From Petropleomorpha daqingensis (lineage in GTDB: Bacteria > Actinomycetota > Actinomycetes > Mycobacteriales > Geodermatophilaceae): a DNA stretch of 64,000 nucleotides. The stretch spans positions 3,286,001-3,350,000 of the forward strand of contig NZ_JACBZT010000001.1 of assembly GCF_013408985.1 (NCBI RefSeq), written 5' to 3'. A program made the translations under genes and the position numbers. Positions within the stretch are counted from its first letter, which is position 1. Every line of letters starts with the position of its first letter. The notes beneath the pieces were generated by a model. The model did not search any database and was not told where the DNA came from. It saw only the letters and a list, made by a program, of their open reading frames with translations. Shown here piece after piece: positions 37,356 to 46,451 of the stretch.

Positions 37356-38987
37356 GTGCCGCACCGCCCAGCCGTGGGGCGGTCCGCCCGGTTCGCCCGG
37401 GCCGCCGTCCTCGCCGCGCTGGTGCTCGTGGCCGGGTGCAGTTCGTTCGTCGCGGGGGCGCGCGAGCAGTCCGTCCGCACGCACCGTCCCGGCGCCCAGC
37501 TCACCGTCGTCGCCGACGCCGGTCCCTCAGCCGCAGCGATCGGCGTGAGCCGCGCGCTGTTCGCCGGGTCCGACGTCGCCGTCGTCGCCCGGGACGACGA
37601 CCGTGCAGCGACGCTGCTCGGCGCGGCGGCCGCGGTCGGGCTCGGGGTGCCGCTGCTGGTCGGCGACGACTCGGCGGTGGCCCAGGAGGCCGATCGGCTG
37701 GGCGTGCGCCGGGTGCTCACCGTGGGGAAGAAGACCCATCTCCGCATCAGCAGCCTGACCGTGCCGGCCGTCCCGCAGGCGGTCGCCTCGGTCACCGGCC
37801 TCCGGTTCGCCGACGCCGATCCGGTCGAGGACGACGCCGCGGTGCGGGCGGTCGCCGCGCTGGACCCGCAGAAGCCCGCGGCACTGCGCCCGGTCCACAT
37901 CCCCCCTGCGTCGACGGCGGCACCCCACGAGCGGCTGGTCCCCGTGCACCGGCCTCAGCCCTTGGACGACGTCGTCGTCCTGGCCAGCGGCAGCCCGGAA
38001 TCGCTGGCCGGGGTGGCCACCGCCCGGGCGGCCGGCGCGCGGGTGGTGGTGACCGGCGGGACCGATCCGCGGGCCTCGGCCGACGCCGTGCAGGCCCTGG
38101 GCAGCGCGCGATCGGTCGTGGCGCTGGGGGCGGACTTCGCCGGCGCACCGGACCTGGGCTGGGAGGTCGACACCGCCCGCACCGGCACGCAGCTGCCCGG
38201 CGGCGGCCAGACGCTCTTCCCGGGCCGCATGCTGGTCGCGCTCTACGGCACCCCGGGCAGCGCGGCCCTCGGGGTGCTGGGGGAGCAGGACCTCGACGCC
38301 GGCATCCAGCGGGCCCGGACGACGGCCGCCGCCTACGACGACCTGGTCGACCGCCCCGTCGTCCCGGCCTTCGAGATCATCGCGACCATCGCCACCGGGC
38401 ACCCGGGCGACGACGGCAACTACTCGGCCGAGAGCGACCCCGAGGCGCTGCGGCCGTGGGTGGAGAAGGCGCGGGACGCCGGGATCTACGTCGTCCTCGA
38501 CCTGCAGCCGGGCCGGGCCGACTTCCTCACCCAGGCGCAGCGCTACGAGTCGCTGCTGGAGGAGCCGAACGTCGGCCTGGCGCTGGACCCCGAGTGGCGG
38601 CTGGGGCCCTCGCAGCTGCCGCTACAGGAGATCGGGTCGGTCGGCGTCGACGAGGTCAACGCCGTGAGCACCTGGCTGGCCGACCTGACCCGCGAGCACC
38701 GGCTGCCGCAGAAGCTGTTCGTCGTGCACCAGTTCCGCACCGGGATGATCGACGGCCGCGAGCGGCTGGACACCTCGCGCCCCGAGCTCGCGGTGACGAT
38801 CCACGCCGACGGCCAGGGGGCGCCGGGGGACAAGCAGGCCACCTGGCAGCGGGTGCACGAGAACCTGCCGCCCGGGCCGCTGCACTGGGGCTGGAAGAAC
38901 TTCTACGACGAGGACCACCCGATGCTCAGCCCCCAGCAGACGATCGACCAGGTGGACCCGGATCCCGATCTCGTCACCTATCAGTAG
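37356..38987 (+). CDS. Lipoprotein with cell-wall-binding-like and barrel-like domains
   Basis: This 543-residue protein has a basic N-terminus and a lipobox in VLVAGCSS. The N-terminal half alternates alanine-rich repeats such as GSPESLAGVATARAAGARVVVTGG, which resemble cell-wall-binding repeat 2 modules. The C-terminal half (YVVLDLQPGRADFLTQAQRYE, GLALDPEWRLGP) looks like a TIM-barrel hydrolase-like domain with conserved acidic residues at strand ends. I do not recognise a specific enzyme. It should sit outside the membrane. The start is the GTG at 37356; neighbours give no clear functional clue. Confidence 0.65.
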   Translation: MPHRPAVGRSARFARAAVLAALVLVAGCSSFVAGAREQSVRTHRPGAQLTVVADAGPSAAAIGVSRALFAGSDVAVVARDDDRAATLLGAAAAVGLGVPLLVGDDSAVAQEADRLGVRRVLTVGKKTHLRISSLTVPAVPQAVASVTGLRFADADPVEDDAAVRAVAALDPQKPAALRPVHIPPASTAAPHERLVPVHRPQPLDDVVVLASGSPESLAGVATARAAGARVVVTGGTDPRASADAVQALGSARSVVALGADFAGAPDLGWEVDTARTGTQLPGGGQTLFPGRMLVALYGTPGSAALGVLGEQDLDAGIQRARTTAAAYDDLVDRPVVPAFEIIATIATGHPGDDGNYSAESDPEALRPWVEKARDAGIYVVLDLQPGRADFLTQAQRYESLLEEPNVGLALDPEWRLGPSQLPLQEIGSVGVDEVNAVSTWLADLTREHRLPQKLFVVHQFRTGMIDGRERLDTSRPELAVTIHADGQGAPGDKQATWQRVHENLPPGPLHWGWKNFYDEDHPMLSPQQTIDQVDPDPDLVTYQ

Positions 38988-39059
38988 TCCGGGGGTCTGC
39001 GAATTGTCGGTGCGCTGTGATCTGCTGAGCGCCTTCGTCCCCGAGAGGAGTGGTCAGCA

Positions 39060-40058
39060 GTGACCAGCGTGGCGATCGGACCCGTCGACCAGCTCGACCC
39101 CAGGCTGCTGGAGCACCGGAGGGAGCTGACCGGCTACTGCTACCGCATGCTCGGGTCGTCGTTCGACGCCGAGGACGCGGTGCAGGAGACGATGGTCCGC
39201 GCCTGGCGGGGGCTGGGCGACTTCGAGGGCCGCTCGGCGCTGCGCTCGTGGCTGTACCGGATCGCCACCAACGTCTGCCTCGACCAGCTCTCCGGCCGGC
39301 AGCGCCGCGCCCTGCCGATGGACCTCTCCGGCGATCCGTGGCAGCCGGTCGAGTCGTCGCTGGCCGCCCGCCGTCCCGGCACGGCGTGGGTCGAGCCGGT
39401 GCTCGACCGGCAGGTGATCGCCGACGACGCCGACCCGGCCGAGCGCGCCGTGGAGCGCGAGTCGATCCGGCTGGCCTTCGTCGCGGCGCTGCAGCACCTG
39501 CCGCCCCGGCAGCGCGCCGTCCTGCTGCTGCGCGAGGTGCTGCGGTGGAAGGCCGAGGAGGTCGCGCAGCTGCTCGACACGACCGTGGCCTCGGTGAACA
39601 GCGCGCTGCAGCGGGCGCGGGCCACGATGGCCGAGCTCGACGGCAAGGAGGAGCGACCGCTCGACCCCGACGCCCGCGAGCTGCTCGAGCGCTACGTCGA
39701 CGCGTTCGAGCGCTACGACATCGACGCGTTCGTGCAGCTGCTGCACGACGACGCCACGCAGCACATGCCGCCGTACGAGATGTGGATGCGCGGCTCGGCC
39801 GACATCGCCACGTGGATGCTCGGCCCGGGGGCCGGCTGCCGGAACTCGCGGGTGTTCCCGATCGAGGCCAACGGGCAGCCCGCCGTCGTGCAGTACCGGC
39901 CGGTCAACGAGGGCGGGCACGTGCCGTGGGCGGTGCACGTGCTCGACGTCGTCGACGGCAAGGTCGCCGGCATCACGAGCTTTCTCGACGAGGGCAACGG
40001 GCTCTTCGAGCGGCTCGGGCTGCCGGCGCGGCTGGCGCCGGGGGAGGCGTGGGTCTAG
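39060..40058 (+). CDS. ECF sigma factor with C-terminal SnoaL-like domain (SigG/SigJ type)
   Basis: This 332-residue protein has sigma region 2 ([21 protein letters not shown], with the DAEDAVQE element), region 4 ([26 protein letters not shown]) and a fused SnoaL/NTF2-like domain from about residue 205 ([25 protein letters not shown]). Such sigma factors lack a separate anti-sigma factor, and the C-terminal domain is thought to control activity. The next gene, a VOC protein, starts one base inside its stop (TAGTG) and is probably co-expressed. The start is the GTG at 39060. Confidence 0.9.
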   Translation: MTSVAIGPVDQLDPRLLEHRRELTGYCYRMLGSSFDAEDAVQETMVRAWRGLGDFEGRSALRSWLYRIATNVCLDQLSGRQRRALPMDLSGDPWQPVESSLAARRPGTAWVEPVLDRQVIADDADPAERAVERESIRLAFVAALQHLPPRQRAVLLLREVLRWKAEEVAQLLDTTVASVNSALQRARATMAELDGKEERPLDPDARELLERYVDAFERYDIDAFVQLLHDDATQHMPPYEMWMRGSADIATWMLGPGAGCRNSRVFPIEANGQPAVVQYRPVNEGGHVPWAVHVLDVVDGKVAGITSFLDEGNGLFERLGLPARLAPGEAWV

Positions 40059-40429
40059 TGCTCGGTAGCAGTGCCGCGTTCAGCGGCTTCGCGGTCGACG
40101 ACGTCGACGCCGCGCGCGCCTTCTACACCGACGTCCTCGGCCTGGAGGTCGAGACGGCGAACGGCATGCTCACGCTGCACCTCGGCGGCGGCACGAACGT
40201 GCTGGTCTACCCGAAGCCCGGCCACACGCCGGCCACGTTCACGGTGCTCAACTTCCCGGTGCCCGACATCGAGCAGGCGGTCGACGAGCTGACCGCGCGC
40301 GGCGTCGAGTTCCAGCACTACGAGCACCCGCCGACCGACGAGCGCGGCATCATGCGCGCGGGCGGGCCGCTGATCGCCTGGTTCACCGACCCGGCCGGCA
40401 ACGTCTTCTCGGTGCTGCAGGAGGGCTGA
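40058..40429 (+). CDS. VOC-family (glyoxalase/bleomycin-resistance fold) protein
   Basis: This 123-residue single VOC domain has [47 protein letters not shown] and [14 protein letters not shown], with the metal-ligand Glu or Gln position near the end. It could be a dioxygenase, lyase or thiol transferase; the substrate is unknown. Its GTG shares one base with the stop of the sigma factor gene, so it is likely part of that regulon or operon. Confidence 0.85.
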   Translation: MLGSSAAFSGFAVDDVDAARAFYTDVLGLEVETANGMLTLHLGGGTNVLVYPKPGHTPATFTVLNFPVPDIEQAVDELTARGVEFQHYEHPPTDERGIMRAGGPLIAWFTDPAGNVFSVLQEG

Positions 40430-40490
40430 CCAGGCCGACACGGTTCCGCATCGTGTTGACCTGCGGCGCCGCGAGCGGAAACCTCTGTGC

Positions 40491-40868
40491 ATGACGGTGA
40501 TCGCGCTGCCCACCCACGGCCGCTGGGCGTGGGACGCCCGAGGCGACGGACGCGCGGTCCGCGTGTCCACGCACCCGGCGCTCGGGCTGCTCAACCTGAG
40601 CATCTGGCGGGACGACGTCTGCGTCGGCACCGTGCGACTGGCCCCCGAGGACGCCGCCACGCTGATCAACGGGCTGAGCGAGGGGCTGGCCGACCTGGCG
40701 GTCGCCGCGCCGCCCGGCGACCCGGCCGCCGACGCCGCGCGGTTCCGCGAGCTGGAGCAGCGGCTGGTCGCCCTCGAACGGCGCCCGTCGGGCTGGCGGC
40801 GCGCGGTGGACGCCGTCGTCACCTGGGCCGGGCAGTCGCCCCGGGGAGGTCAGAGCAAGCCGCGCTGA
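40491..40868 (+). CDS. Hypothetical protein, actinobacterial
   Basis: This 125-residue protein has a compact N-terminal part (WDARGDGRAVRVSTHPALGLLNLSIWRDDVCVGTVRLAPEDA) that looks like a small beta-rich domain, and a C-terminal amphipathic helix (RFRELEQRLVALERR). I do not recognise a family with confidence. It has no signal peptide or membrane segment. It ends 19 bp inside the 3' end of the convergent PilZ gene. The start is the ATG at 40491. Confidence 0.6.
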   Translation: MTVIALPTHGRWAWDARGDGRAVRVSTHPALGLLNLSIWRDDVCVGTVRLAPEDAATLINGLSEGLADLAVAAPPGDPAADAARFRELEQRLVALERRPSGWRRAVDAVVTWAGQSPRGGQSKPR

Positions 40869-41509
40869 CGCAGCTCACGGAGCCGGGCGAAGACCTGCCG
40901 TCGGACGTCGTCCTGGTCCTGCTCCGTCAGGCCGATGAAGCGCAGCGACAACTCCACCCGGGCGTCCGACCGGGGGTGCAGCCGGGTGATCTCCGACCGG
41001 CACCGCAGGGGCAGCTCGGGCAGGTCGACGACCACCCGGACGACGTCCCCTACAGCAGGCAGCTGCAGCCCGAAGTGCGCGGTCCGGTCCAGGACGCAGC
41101 GCAGACCGCCTTCGCTGAGGTCGATGGTCCTCCCGAGCACCGGGTGGATCGCGAGCCCCAGCTCGACGGGCACGATCAACGGTGCCCGCACCGCGTCCCG
41201 GCGCTGACCGCGCTTCGCGACCCCCACGACCCGCAACCGCCAGCGCGGCATCTCGCCGATCAGGGTCCCGGCGAGCTCGGCCGGCACCGCGTGCAAGCCG
41301 CCCGCGTCGGCCCAGACCACCTCCAGGCGCTCGCCCACCGGCAGCGAGATGGGCCGCCGGGCCTGGTCGCACGGCGTGGACACGATGAGATCGCCGTCGG
41401 CGAGATCGTCCATCCAGCTCATGAACGTCCCGCTGCGCGAGCTCGGGACCAGATCCAGCACGGATCCGATCCCCGGGAGGTCTGCCAGTGAGGTCACGGT
41501 CGGCTCCAT
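40850..41509 (-). CDS. PilZ-domain cyclic-di-GMP-binding protein (YcgR-like)
   Basis: This 219-residue protein has an N-terminal YcgR-like beta domain and a C-terminal PilZ domain. The PilZ c-di-GMP motifs are visible: the R-x-x-x-R region KRGQRRDAVR near residue 100 and DLSEGGLR about 30 residues later. It should sense cyclic-di-GMP and alter motility, exopolysaccharide or adhesion through a partner. No flagellar genes are adjacent. The ATG at 41507-41509 precedes EPTVTSLADLP. It is divergent from the YbhN-type membrane gene. Confidence 0.88.
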   Translation of the reverse strand: MEPTVTSLADLPGIGSVLDLVPSSRSGTFMSWMDDLADGDLIVSTPCDQARRPISLPVGERLEVVWADAGGLHAVPAELAGTLIGEMPRWRLRVVGVAKRGQRRDAVRAPLIVPVELGLAIHPVLGRTIDLSEGGLRCVLDRTAHFGLQLPAVGDVVRVVVDLPELPLRCRSEITRLHPRSDARVELSLRFIGLTEQDQDDVRRQVFARLRELRQRGLL

Positions 41510-41673
41510 GGGACACCGGGTCTAGGTGTGGGATCCCCGTGCACTGCGCGCAATCGTTGGACTGACTCCAACTACGATATACGGATTGACCAACTACTCC
41601 CAGTGACGCTTTCGGGTGATCTGTCGCCGCTCACCGGCGGGTCGGGTGCACCCGTGAGCCGGTCTGCCAGGCG

Positions 41674-44073
41674 GTGAGCCGCAGACTGTCGCTCGTGGCG
41701 ACGTCCGAGGTGCGGCCTCCTGGGGGAGGTGTGCGGCGCGCAGTGCGTCATCGGGGCGCCTCGTTCTGGCCGCCGGGCCGCATCCGCCGGCCGGTCGACG
41801 TCCCGCGGCTGATCGCCTCCTCCCTGGCGGCCCTGGCGCTTGCGGCGCTGGCCGCCTTCGCGCCGGACGCGGCCCGGACGCTGGCCGAGCTGATCCCGGT
41901 CGCGCACACCGACCTGACGCGGGCGCTGCTGTCGATCGTCAACGTGTTCGCCTCGCTCACCGTCCTGATCGCGCTGATCGTGGTGGTCGTCGACGCGATC
42001 CGGTTCCGCCGGTTCGCCCTGACCTCGGCGGTGCTGGCGTGCGTGGTCGCCGTGCCGCTCGCGGTGGGGGTGGCGCTGCTTGCGCACCTGGCGTCGTCCG
42101 CGGCGCACACGCTCCTGCTCGGTGAGCCGCACCAGTCGGCCGGCCTGCCGGTGACGGCGGTGACCGCGCTGCTCGTCGGCGCCGATCTGCACGGCCGGCC
42201 GTGGTGGGCGCGATCGCGGATCGCGCTCGTGATCGGGATCGGTTGCGCGATGGGCCTGGGCAGCCTGACGCTGGTCAGCGCGGCGTACGCCGTCCTGGTC
42301 GGGACGGCGGCCGGCCTCGGCGTGCGGGTGGCCCTCGGTGTGCTGCCGGCGCGGCCGCCGGAGGACGTCGTCCGCTCGGTGCTGGCCGGCGCCGGCTGGC
42401 AGCTGACCGCGCTCGAGCCGATCCAGGAGGCGGCCGGGCGGGTCCGGTACGCCGGGGAGCGGGCCGACGGGCAGCCGGTGCGGGTGACCGTGGTCGACCC
42501 CGACCGGCGGGGGGTGACGTTCGGCCGGCGCGCGTGGCGGCTGCTGCGCCTGCGGACCGCCGCGGTCGGCCGCCCGGCGCTGTCGCTGCGCGGACTGCTC
42601 GAGCAGCAGGCGCTGTGCGCGGCCCTCGCGGCGGCTGCCGACGTCGCGGCGCCCAAGGCGCTGGCGCTGCTCGCGGCCGGGCGCGCACTGCTGCTGGTGG
42701 AGGAGCCGCTCGCCGGCCGGCCGCTGTCGGCCACCGAGATCGACCTGCCCTGCGCGACCGCTGCGATGCGCGAGCTGCGGCGGCTGCACGAGGCCGGTCT
42801 CGCGCACGGCGCGATCACCGCGGAGTCGGTGCTCGTGCTGCCCGACGGCCGGGCCGGGTTCGCGCACCTCGGCGCCGCGCAGCCCGCGGCCACCGACCTG
42901 CAGCGCGAGCTGGACGTCGTGGCGATGCTCGTCGTCGTGGCCACGTCGGTCGGTCCGGACGACGCGGTCGCCGCACTGCGCGCCGGCTACCGGACCGAAC
43001 CGGTGGCGGAGACCCGGCTGGCGGCGCTGCTGCAGCCGCTCGCGCTCCCGCGCAAGGACCGGCCGCCCCGTCGCCGGCACCTGCTGCCGGAGCTGCGGAC
43101 CGCGCTGACCCTGGGGGAGTCCGCCGGCGGCCCGGCGCCGCGGCTGGAGCGGCTGTCGACCCGCACGGTGGTGAGCATCGCGGCGGGCACGCTGGCGGCG
43201 TACCTGCTGATCGGCCAGCTCGGGCAGATCGACCTGCTGGGCGCGCTGCAGAAGGCGCAGCCGGGGTGGCTGGCGCTGGCGCTGCTGGGCTCGGCGATCA
43301 CCTACGTCGGGTCGGCGCTGGCGCTGCAGGCGTTCGTGCCCGTCTCCCTGCCACTGGGGACGACGGCGCTGGTGCAGCTGGCGTCGTCCTTCCTCACGCT
43401 GGTGACCCCGCCGGCGGTCGGGCAGGTCGGGCTGAACCTGCGCTACCTGCAGCGGGCCTCGGTGCCGGTGGCCACCGCGGCGGCGGTCGTGGCGGTCAAG
43501 GAGTTCGTCACGGTGCTCGTGACGGTGCCGCTGCTCCTGCTCTGCGGCTGGCTGAGCGGGGTGTCGGCGTCCCGGCTGACCCTGCTGCCGAGCGGGGACG
43601 TGCTGTTCGTGCTGGGCGTGGTCGCCGCCGCGCTGGCGGTGCTGGTCGTCGTGCCGGTAACCCGTCGGCTGCTGCTGCGCCGGCTGCAGCCGTTGCTGCG
43701 CCAGACGCTCCCGCAGCTGATCGCGGCGGCCAGCGATCCGCGCCGGCTGGTGCTGGCGATCACCGGCGTGCTGGTGCTCAACGCCGGCTACGTGCTGGCG
43801 TTCGACGCGTCGCTGCGGGCGTTCGGCGCCTCCCTCGACCTGCCGACGCTCGTGGTCGTCTACCTCGCCGCCTCGGTGCTCGGGTCGGCCGCGCCGACGC
43901 CGGGCGGGCTCGGGGCCGTGGAGGCGGCGCTGGTCGGTGGCCTGACCGCCGTCGGCGTGCCGGTCGCCGCGGCGCTGCCCGCCGTCCTGGCCTTCCGGAC
44001 GGCGACCTTCTGGCTGCCCGCGCCGCTCGGCTACCTCGCGATGATCGGGCTGCAGCGCCGCGGCCGGCTCTGA
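41674..44073 (+). CDS. YbhN/LPG-synthase-type membrane protein with degenerate kinase-like domain
   Basis: This 799-residue protein has three parts. The N-terminal third holds about six membrane segments (residues 45-215). The middle cytosolic part (about 225-430) resembles a protein kinase or RIO-like lobe but is degenerate: the catalytic-loop equivalent is HGAITAESVLV, where an Asp is expected after His-Gly, and the DFG position reads AHLG. The C-terminal third (about 475-795) is the eight-helix lysylphosphatidylglycerol-synthase/UPF0104 (YbhN) membrane domain. It may flip or transfer lipids. The start is the GTG at 41674. Confidence 0.85.
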   Translation: MSRRLSLVATSEVRPPGGGVRRAVRHRGASFWPPGRIRRPVDVPRLIASSLAALALAALAAFAPDAARTLAELIPVAHTDLTRALLSIVNVFASLTVLIALIVVVVDAIRFRRFALTSAVLACVVAVPLAVGVALLAHLASSAAHTLLLGEPHQSAGLPVTAVTALLVGADLHGRPWWARSRIALVIGIGCAMGLGSLTLVSAAYAVLVGTAAGLGVRVALGVLPARPPEDVVRSVLAGAGWQLTALEPIQEAAGRVRYAGERADGQPVRVTVVDPDRRGVTFGRRAWRLLRLRTAAVGRPALSLRGLLEQQALCAALAAAADVAAPKALALLAAGRALLLVEEPLAGRPLSATEIDLPCATAAMRELRRLHEAGLAHGAITAESVLVLPDGRAGFAHLGAAQPAATDLQRELDVVAMLVVVATSVGPDDAVAALRAGYRTEPVAETRLAALLQPLALPRKDRPPRRRHLLPELRTALTLGESAGGPAPRLERLSTRTVVSIAAGTLAAYLLIGQLGQIDLLGALQKAQPGWLALALLGSAITYVGSALALQAFVPVSLPLGTTALVQLASSFLTLVTPPAVGQVGLNLRYLQRASVPVATAAAVVAVKEFVTVLVTVPLLLLCGWLSGVSASRLTLLPSGDVLFVLGVVAAALAVLVVVPVTRRLLLRRLQPLLRQTLPQLIAAASDPRRLVLAITGVLVLNAGYVLAFDASLRAFGASLDLPTLVVVYLAASVLGSAAPTPGGLGAVEAALVGGLTAVGVPVAAALPAVLAFRTATFWLPAPLGYLAMIGLQRRGRL

Positions 44074-44145
44074 CCGACGTCCCGGGTGCTCGGGACCTTC
44101 GATGGCTGCCCGACCCCGGAAGCCGGGCGAACAGTCGAAACCGTG

Positions 44146-44409
44146 ATGGGCTGGTTCTACGGCAACGGCGCCCACATGACCGGCTGGGGCTGGGCGGCCA
44201 TGACCATCAGCAGCGTGCTGCTTCTGGCCCTGCTGGGGACGATCCTGCTGCTCCTCGTGCGGCTCGGGTCGCGGCCGGTCGACCGCCCGGCCGAGCGACG
44301 CGCACCGGAGCAGCTGCTCGGCGAGCGGTTCGCCCGCGGGGAGATCGACGAGGACGAGTACCGGCGCCGTCTCGACGTCCTGGCCGAACGGCGCACTCCG
44401 GCGCCCTGA
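44146..44409 (+). CDS. Small SHOCT-domain membrane protein
   Basis: This 87-residue protein has one membrane segment (SSVLLLALLGTILLLLVRL) preceded by a typical MGWFYGNGAHMTGWGW start and followed by a C-terminal SHOCT motif (LGERFARGEIDEDEYRRRLDVL). SHOCT motifs mediate oligomerisation and occur on many small actinobacterial membrane proteins. I chose the ATG at 44146 because it begins the family-typical MGW; an in-frame GTG precedes it directly and another lies at 44086. It is convergent with the downstream methyltransferase. Confidence 0.8.
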   Translation: MGWFYGNGAHMTGWGWAAMTISSVLLLALLGTILLLLVRLGSRPVDRPAERRAPEQLLGERFARGEIDEDEYRRRLDVLAERRTPAP

Positions 44410-44410
44410 T

Positions 44411-45172
44411 TCAGGCGCGCGCGTAGACCGAGACGTGGCGCAGGCTGCGCCCGTCGAACGGCTCGCCCGCCCAGCCGCCGTGACGTTCCCTCAGCCGGAG
44501 CCCGGCGAGGCGGGCCATGAGGTCGAGCTCGCTCGGCCAGACGTAGCGCAGCGCGAGCGGTCCCATCGAGATCCCGTCGGCGCCGATGCGGAGATGGGCC
44601 TTGTCCACGCGCTGGGTGGCCCGGTCGAAGCGCCCGACCTCGAGCCGGACGCCGTCCGGGCCGATCCCGGAGGCGTCGACGTACTGGTCGACGCCGTCGC
44701 GGTCCTGCCGCAGTCCGTACATCGGGTCGGGGACGACGTTCTCGACGACGAGGACGCCGTCGCCGGTGAGGTGCCGGGCGGCGTTGGCCACGCACTGCAC
44801 CTGCTCGTCCTGGGTGATCAGGTTCATCAGCGAGTTGAAGGCGACGAAGACCAGCCGGTAACGGTCGGGCAGCTCGACGGTCGCCATGTCGCCCTGCACG
44901 ACGGTCAGCCCGGCGCCTCCGGGCTTGGCGCGCAGCCGCTCGATCATCGCCGCGGAGAGCTCGATCCCGTCGACGCGCAAGCCTGTCGCGGCCAGGGGCA
45001 GGGCGAGCCGGCCGGTGCCGATCGCGAGCTCGAGCACCGGACCGTCGCCGGCGAGTCCGGCCAGGCGGGCGACCGCGGCCTCCTCGTCGCCGCGCGGCTG
45101 GTCGTCGTAGGTGGCGGCGACTTCCGGGCCGAAGCTGTCGGTCGGGTCGAACGGCATGAAGGTGAACGGCAC
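44411..45172 (-). CDS. SAM-dependent methyltransferase (Methyltransf_25 type)
   Basis: This 253-residue protein has motif I in VLELAIGTGRLALPLA, the acidic residue in VDGIELSAAMI, and VFVAFNSLMNLI after it, followed by a beta-rich C-terminal half (VVENVVPDPMYGL). The substrate is unknown. I chose the GTG at 45170-45172, which has AGGA about 9 nt upstream; an ATG at 45157 five residues later lacks a ribosome-binding site. It is divergent from the second methyltransferase 57 bp away. Confidence 0.85.
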   Translation of the reverse strand: MPFTFMPFDPTDSFGPEVAATYDDQPRGDEEAAVARLAGLAGDGPVLELAIGTGRLALPLAATGLRVDGIELSAAMIERLRAKPGGAGLTVVQGDMATVELPDRYRLVFVAFNSLMNLITQDEQVQCVANAARHLTGDGVLVVENVVPDPMYGLRQDRDGVDQYVDASGIGPDGVRLEVGRFDRATQRVDKAHLRIGADGISMGPLALRYVWPSELDLMARLAGLRLRERHGGWAGEPFDGRSLRHVSVYARA

Positions 45173-45229
45173 GGACCGTGATCCTGGAACGGCGCCCGGC
45201 CCCGCACCAGCGGATATCGTCTGCAGCCG

Positions 45230-45838
45230 ATGCAGCACTACGACGTCTTCGCGTGGTTCTACGAGTGGGGCACCGAGAAGCTCCACGGCCGGCACCGGCG
45301 GGAGGCGATCGACCTCCTCGACCTGAAGCCGGGCGCGACCGTGCTCGACGTGCCGACCGGCACCGGCGCCGGCATCCCGCTGCTCCGCTCGGCCGTCGGC
45401 GCGACCGGACGGGTCGTTGCGGTCGACTACTCGCCGGGCATGCTCGCCCGGGCGCGGTCGAAGGTCGCGAAGGCGGGGTGGGACAACGTCGACCTCGTCG
45501 AGGCCGACGCCCGCACGCTCTCCCGCGACCTCGTCGGCGTCGACCAGGTGGACGCCGCGATCTGCATGCTCGGGCTCACCGTGGTGCCCGACTGGCGCGA
45601 GGTGTTCCAGCGCGTGTTCGACCTGGTGCGACCCGGTGGGCGCATCGCCGTCATGGACCTCTACCTCGACGGCAAGCGGACGAGCGGCGTCGCGAACACC
45701 TACTACCGCCTGCTCGCGCAGGCCGATTCACGCCGTCGCGTGTGGGAGCCGCTGGCCGAGCAGGCCGACGACGTCCGGACCATCGACCACGACTGGTTCG
45801 GCGGTGTCGCCAGGGTCGTCGCGGGGACGAAGCGCTGA
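45230..45838 (+). CDS. SAM-dependent methyltransferase (small)
   Basis: This 202-residue protein has motif I as VLDVPTGTGAGIPLL, the ribose-binding Asp in VAVDYSPGMLARAR, and DAAICMLGLTVVPDW for the post-I loop, with the C-terminal LVRPGGRIAVMDLYLDG. It resembles UbiE/Methyltransf_11 enzymes. The substrate is unknown. The ATG is at 45230. It is convergent with the RsbW-like gene that starts 491 bp away and ends next to it. Confidence 0.85.
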   Translation: MQHYDVFAWFYEWGTEKLHGRHRREAIDLLDLKPGATVLDVPTGTGAGIPLLRSAVGATGRVVAVDYSPGMLARARSKVAKAGWDNVDLVEADARTLSRDLVGVDQVDAAICMLGLTVVPDWREVFQRVFDLVRPGGRIAVMDLYLDGKRTSGVANTYYRLLAQADSRRRVWEPLAEQADDVRTIDHDWFGGVARVVAGTKR

Positions 45839-45840
45839 CC

Positions 45841-46329
45841 TCAGTACCGGCCGCCCGGTAGGCAGGGAACGGGATCGCAGGCCGGGGTCGTTTCGATCAG
45901 CGCCCACACCGTCTTGCCCCGGCCGTCGCGGGTCCAGCCGTGCGCCGACGCGAGTCGTGCCGCCATGTACAGGCCGTGCCCCCCGGTGGCGGCGTCCCGT
46001 CCGACCGCCGGGACGGGGGCGCGGTCACCGGCGCCGTCGGCCACGGTGAGCAGCCAGCCGCACCCGGTGGCGTGCACCGCGACGCGGATCGGTGCCCGGC
46101 CGTGTCGGAGCCCGTTGGACACCAGCTCCTCGAACACCAGCAGGAGTCGTTCGAGGCCGTCCTCGATCGCGTCGTCGTCGAGCCCGGCCGGTCGGTCCGC
46201 CTCGGTGGCGCGGCGCAGCTCCGACCGCATCCGGCTCAACGCGGACAGCGACGGCGGCTCGCCGTCCCACAGCAGCACCTGCCCAGCTCCCTGTCGAGGG
46301 GGGCACTGCTGCCACTGCGGCTGGTCCAT
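45841..46329 (-). CDS. RsbW-like anti-sigma ATPase domain protein
   Basis: This 162-residue protein is a GHKL/HATPase_c_2 domain of the anti-sigma kinase kind: LVFEELVSNGLRHG (N-box) and GRDAATGGHGLYMAARLAS (G-box). It lacks a histidine-kinase dimerisation domain. Such proteins bind a sigma factor or phosphorylate an anti-anti-sigma partner. The ATG at 46327-46329 follows GAGAGGCAGCTC. It is immediately downstream of a SpoIIE-type phosphatase gene (122-bp gap), a classic partner-switch pairing. Confidence 0.8.
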   Translation of the reverse strand: MDQPQWQQCPPRQGAGQVLLWDGEPPSLSALSRMRSELRRATEADRPAGLDDDAIEDGLERLLLVFEELVSNGLRHGRAPIRVAVHATGCGWLLTVADGAGDRAPVPAVGRDAATGGHGLYMAARLASAHGWTRDGRGKTVWALIETTPACDPVPCLPGGRY

Positions 46330-46451
46330 GAGCTGCCTCTCCTCGGCGTCGGGGCTGCACCTGCACCATCGGCACATGCCGCGGCGGCCTGAACCACCGG
46401 CACCCCCGTGCGCTGCCTGACCTACCCGGCGCTGGGCTGCCTAGTCGGCGC

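Noticed and set aside
41554-41572. GTTGGA-N5-TCCAAC inverted repeat as a named operator
   Set aside because: Short and single; it may be a promoter feature of the PilZ/YbhN divergent region but nothing supports a specific regulator.
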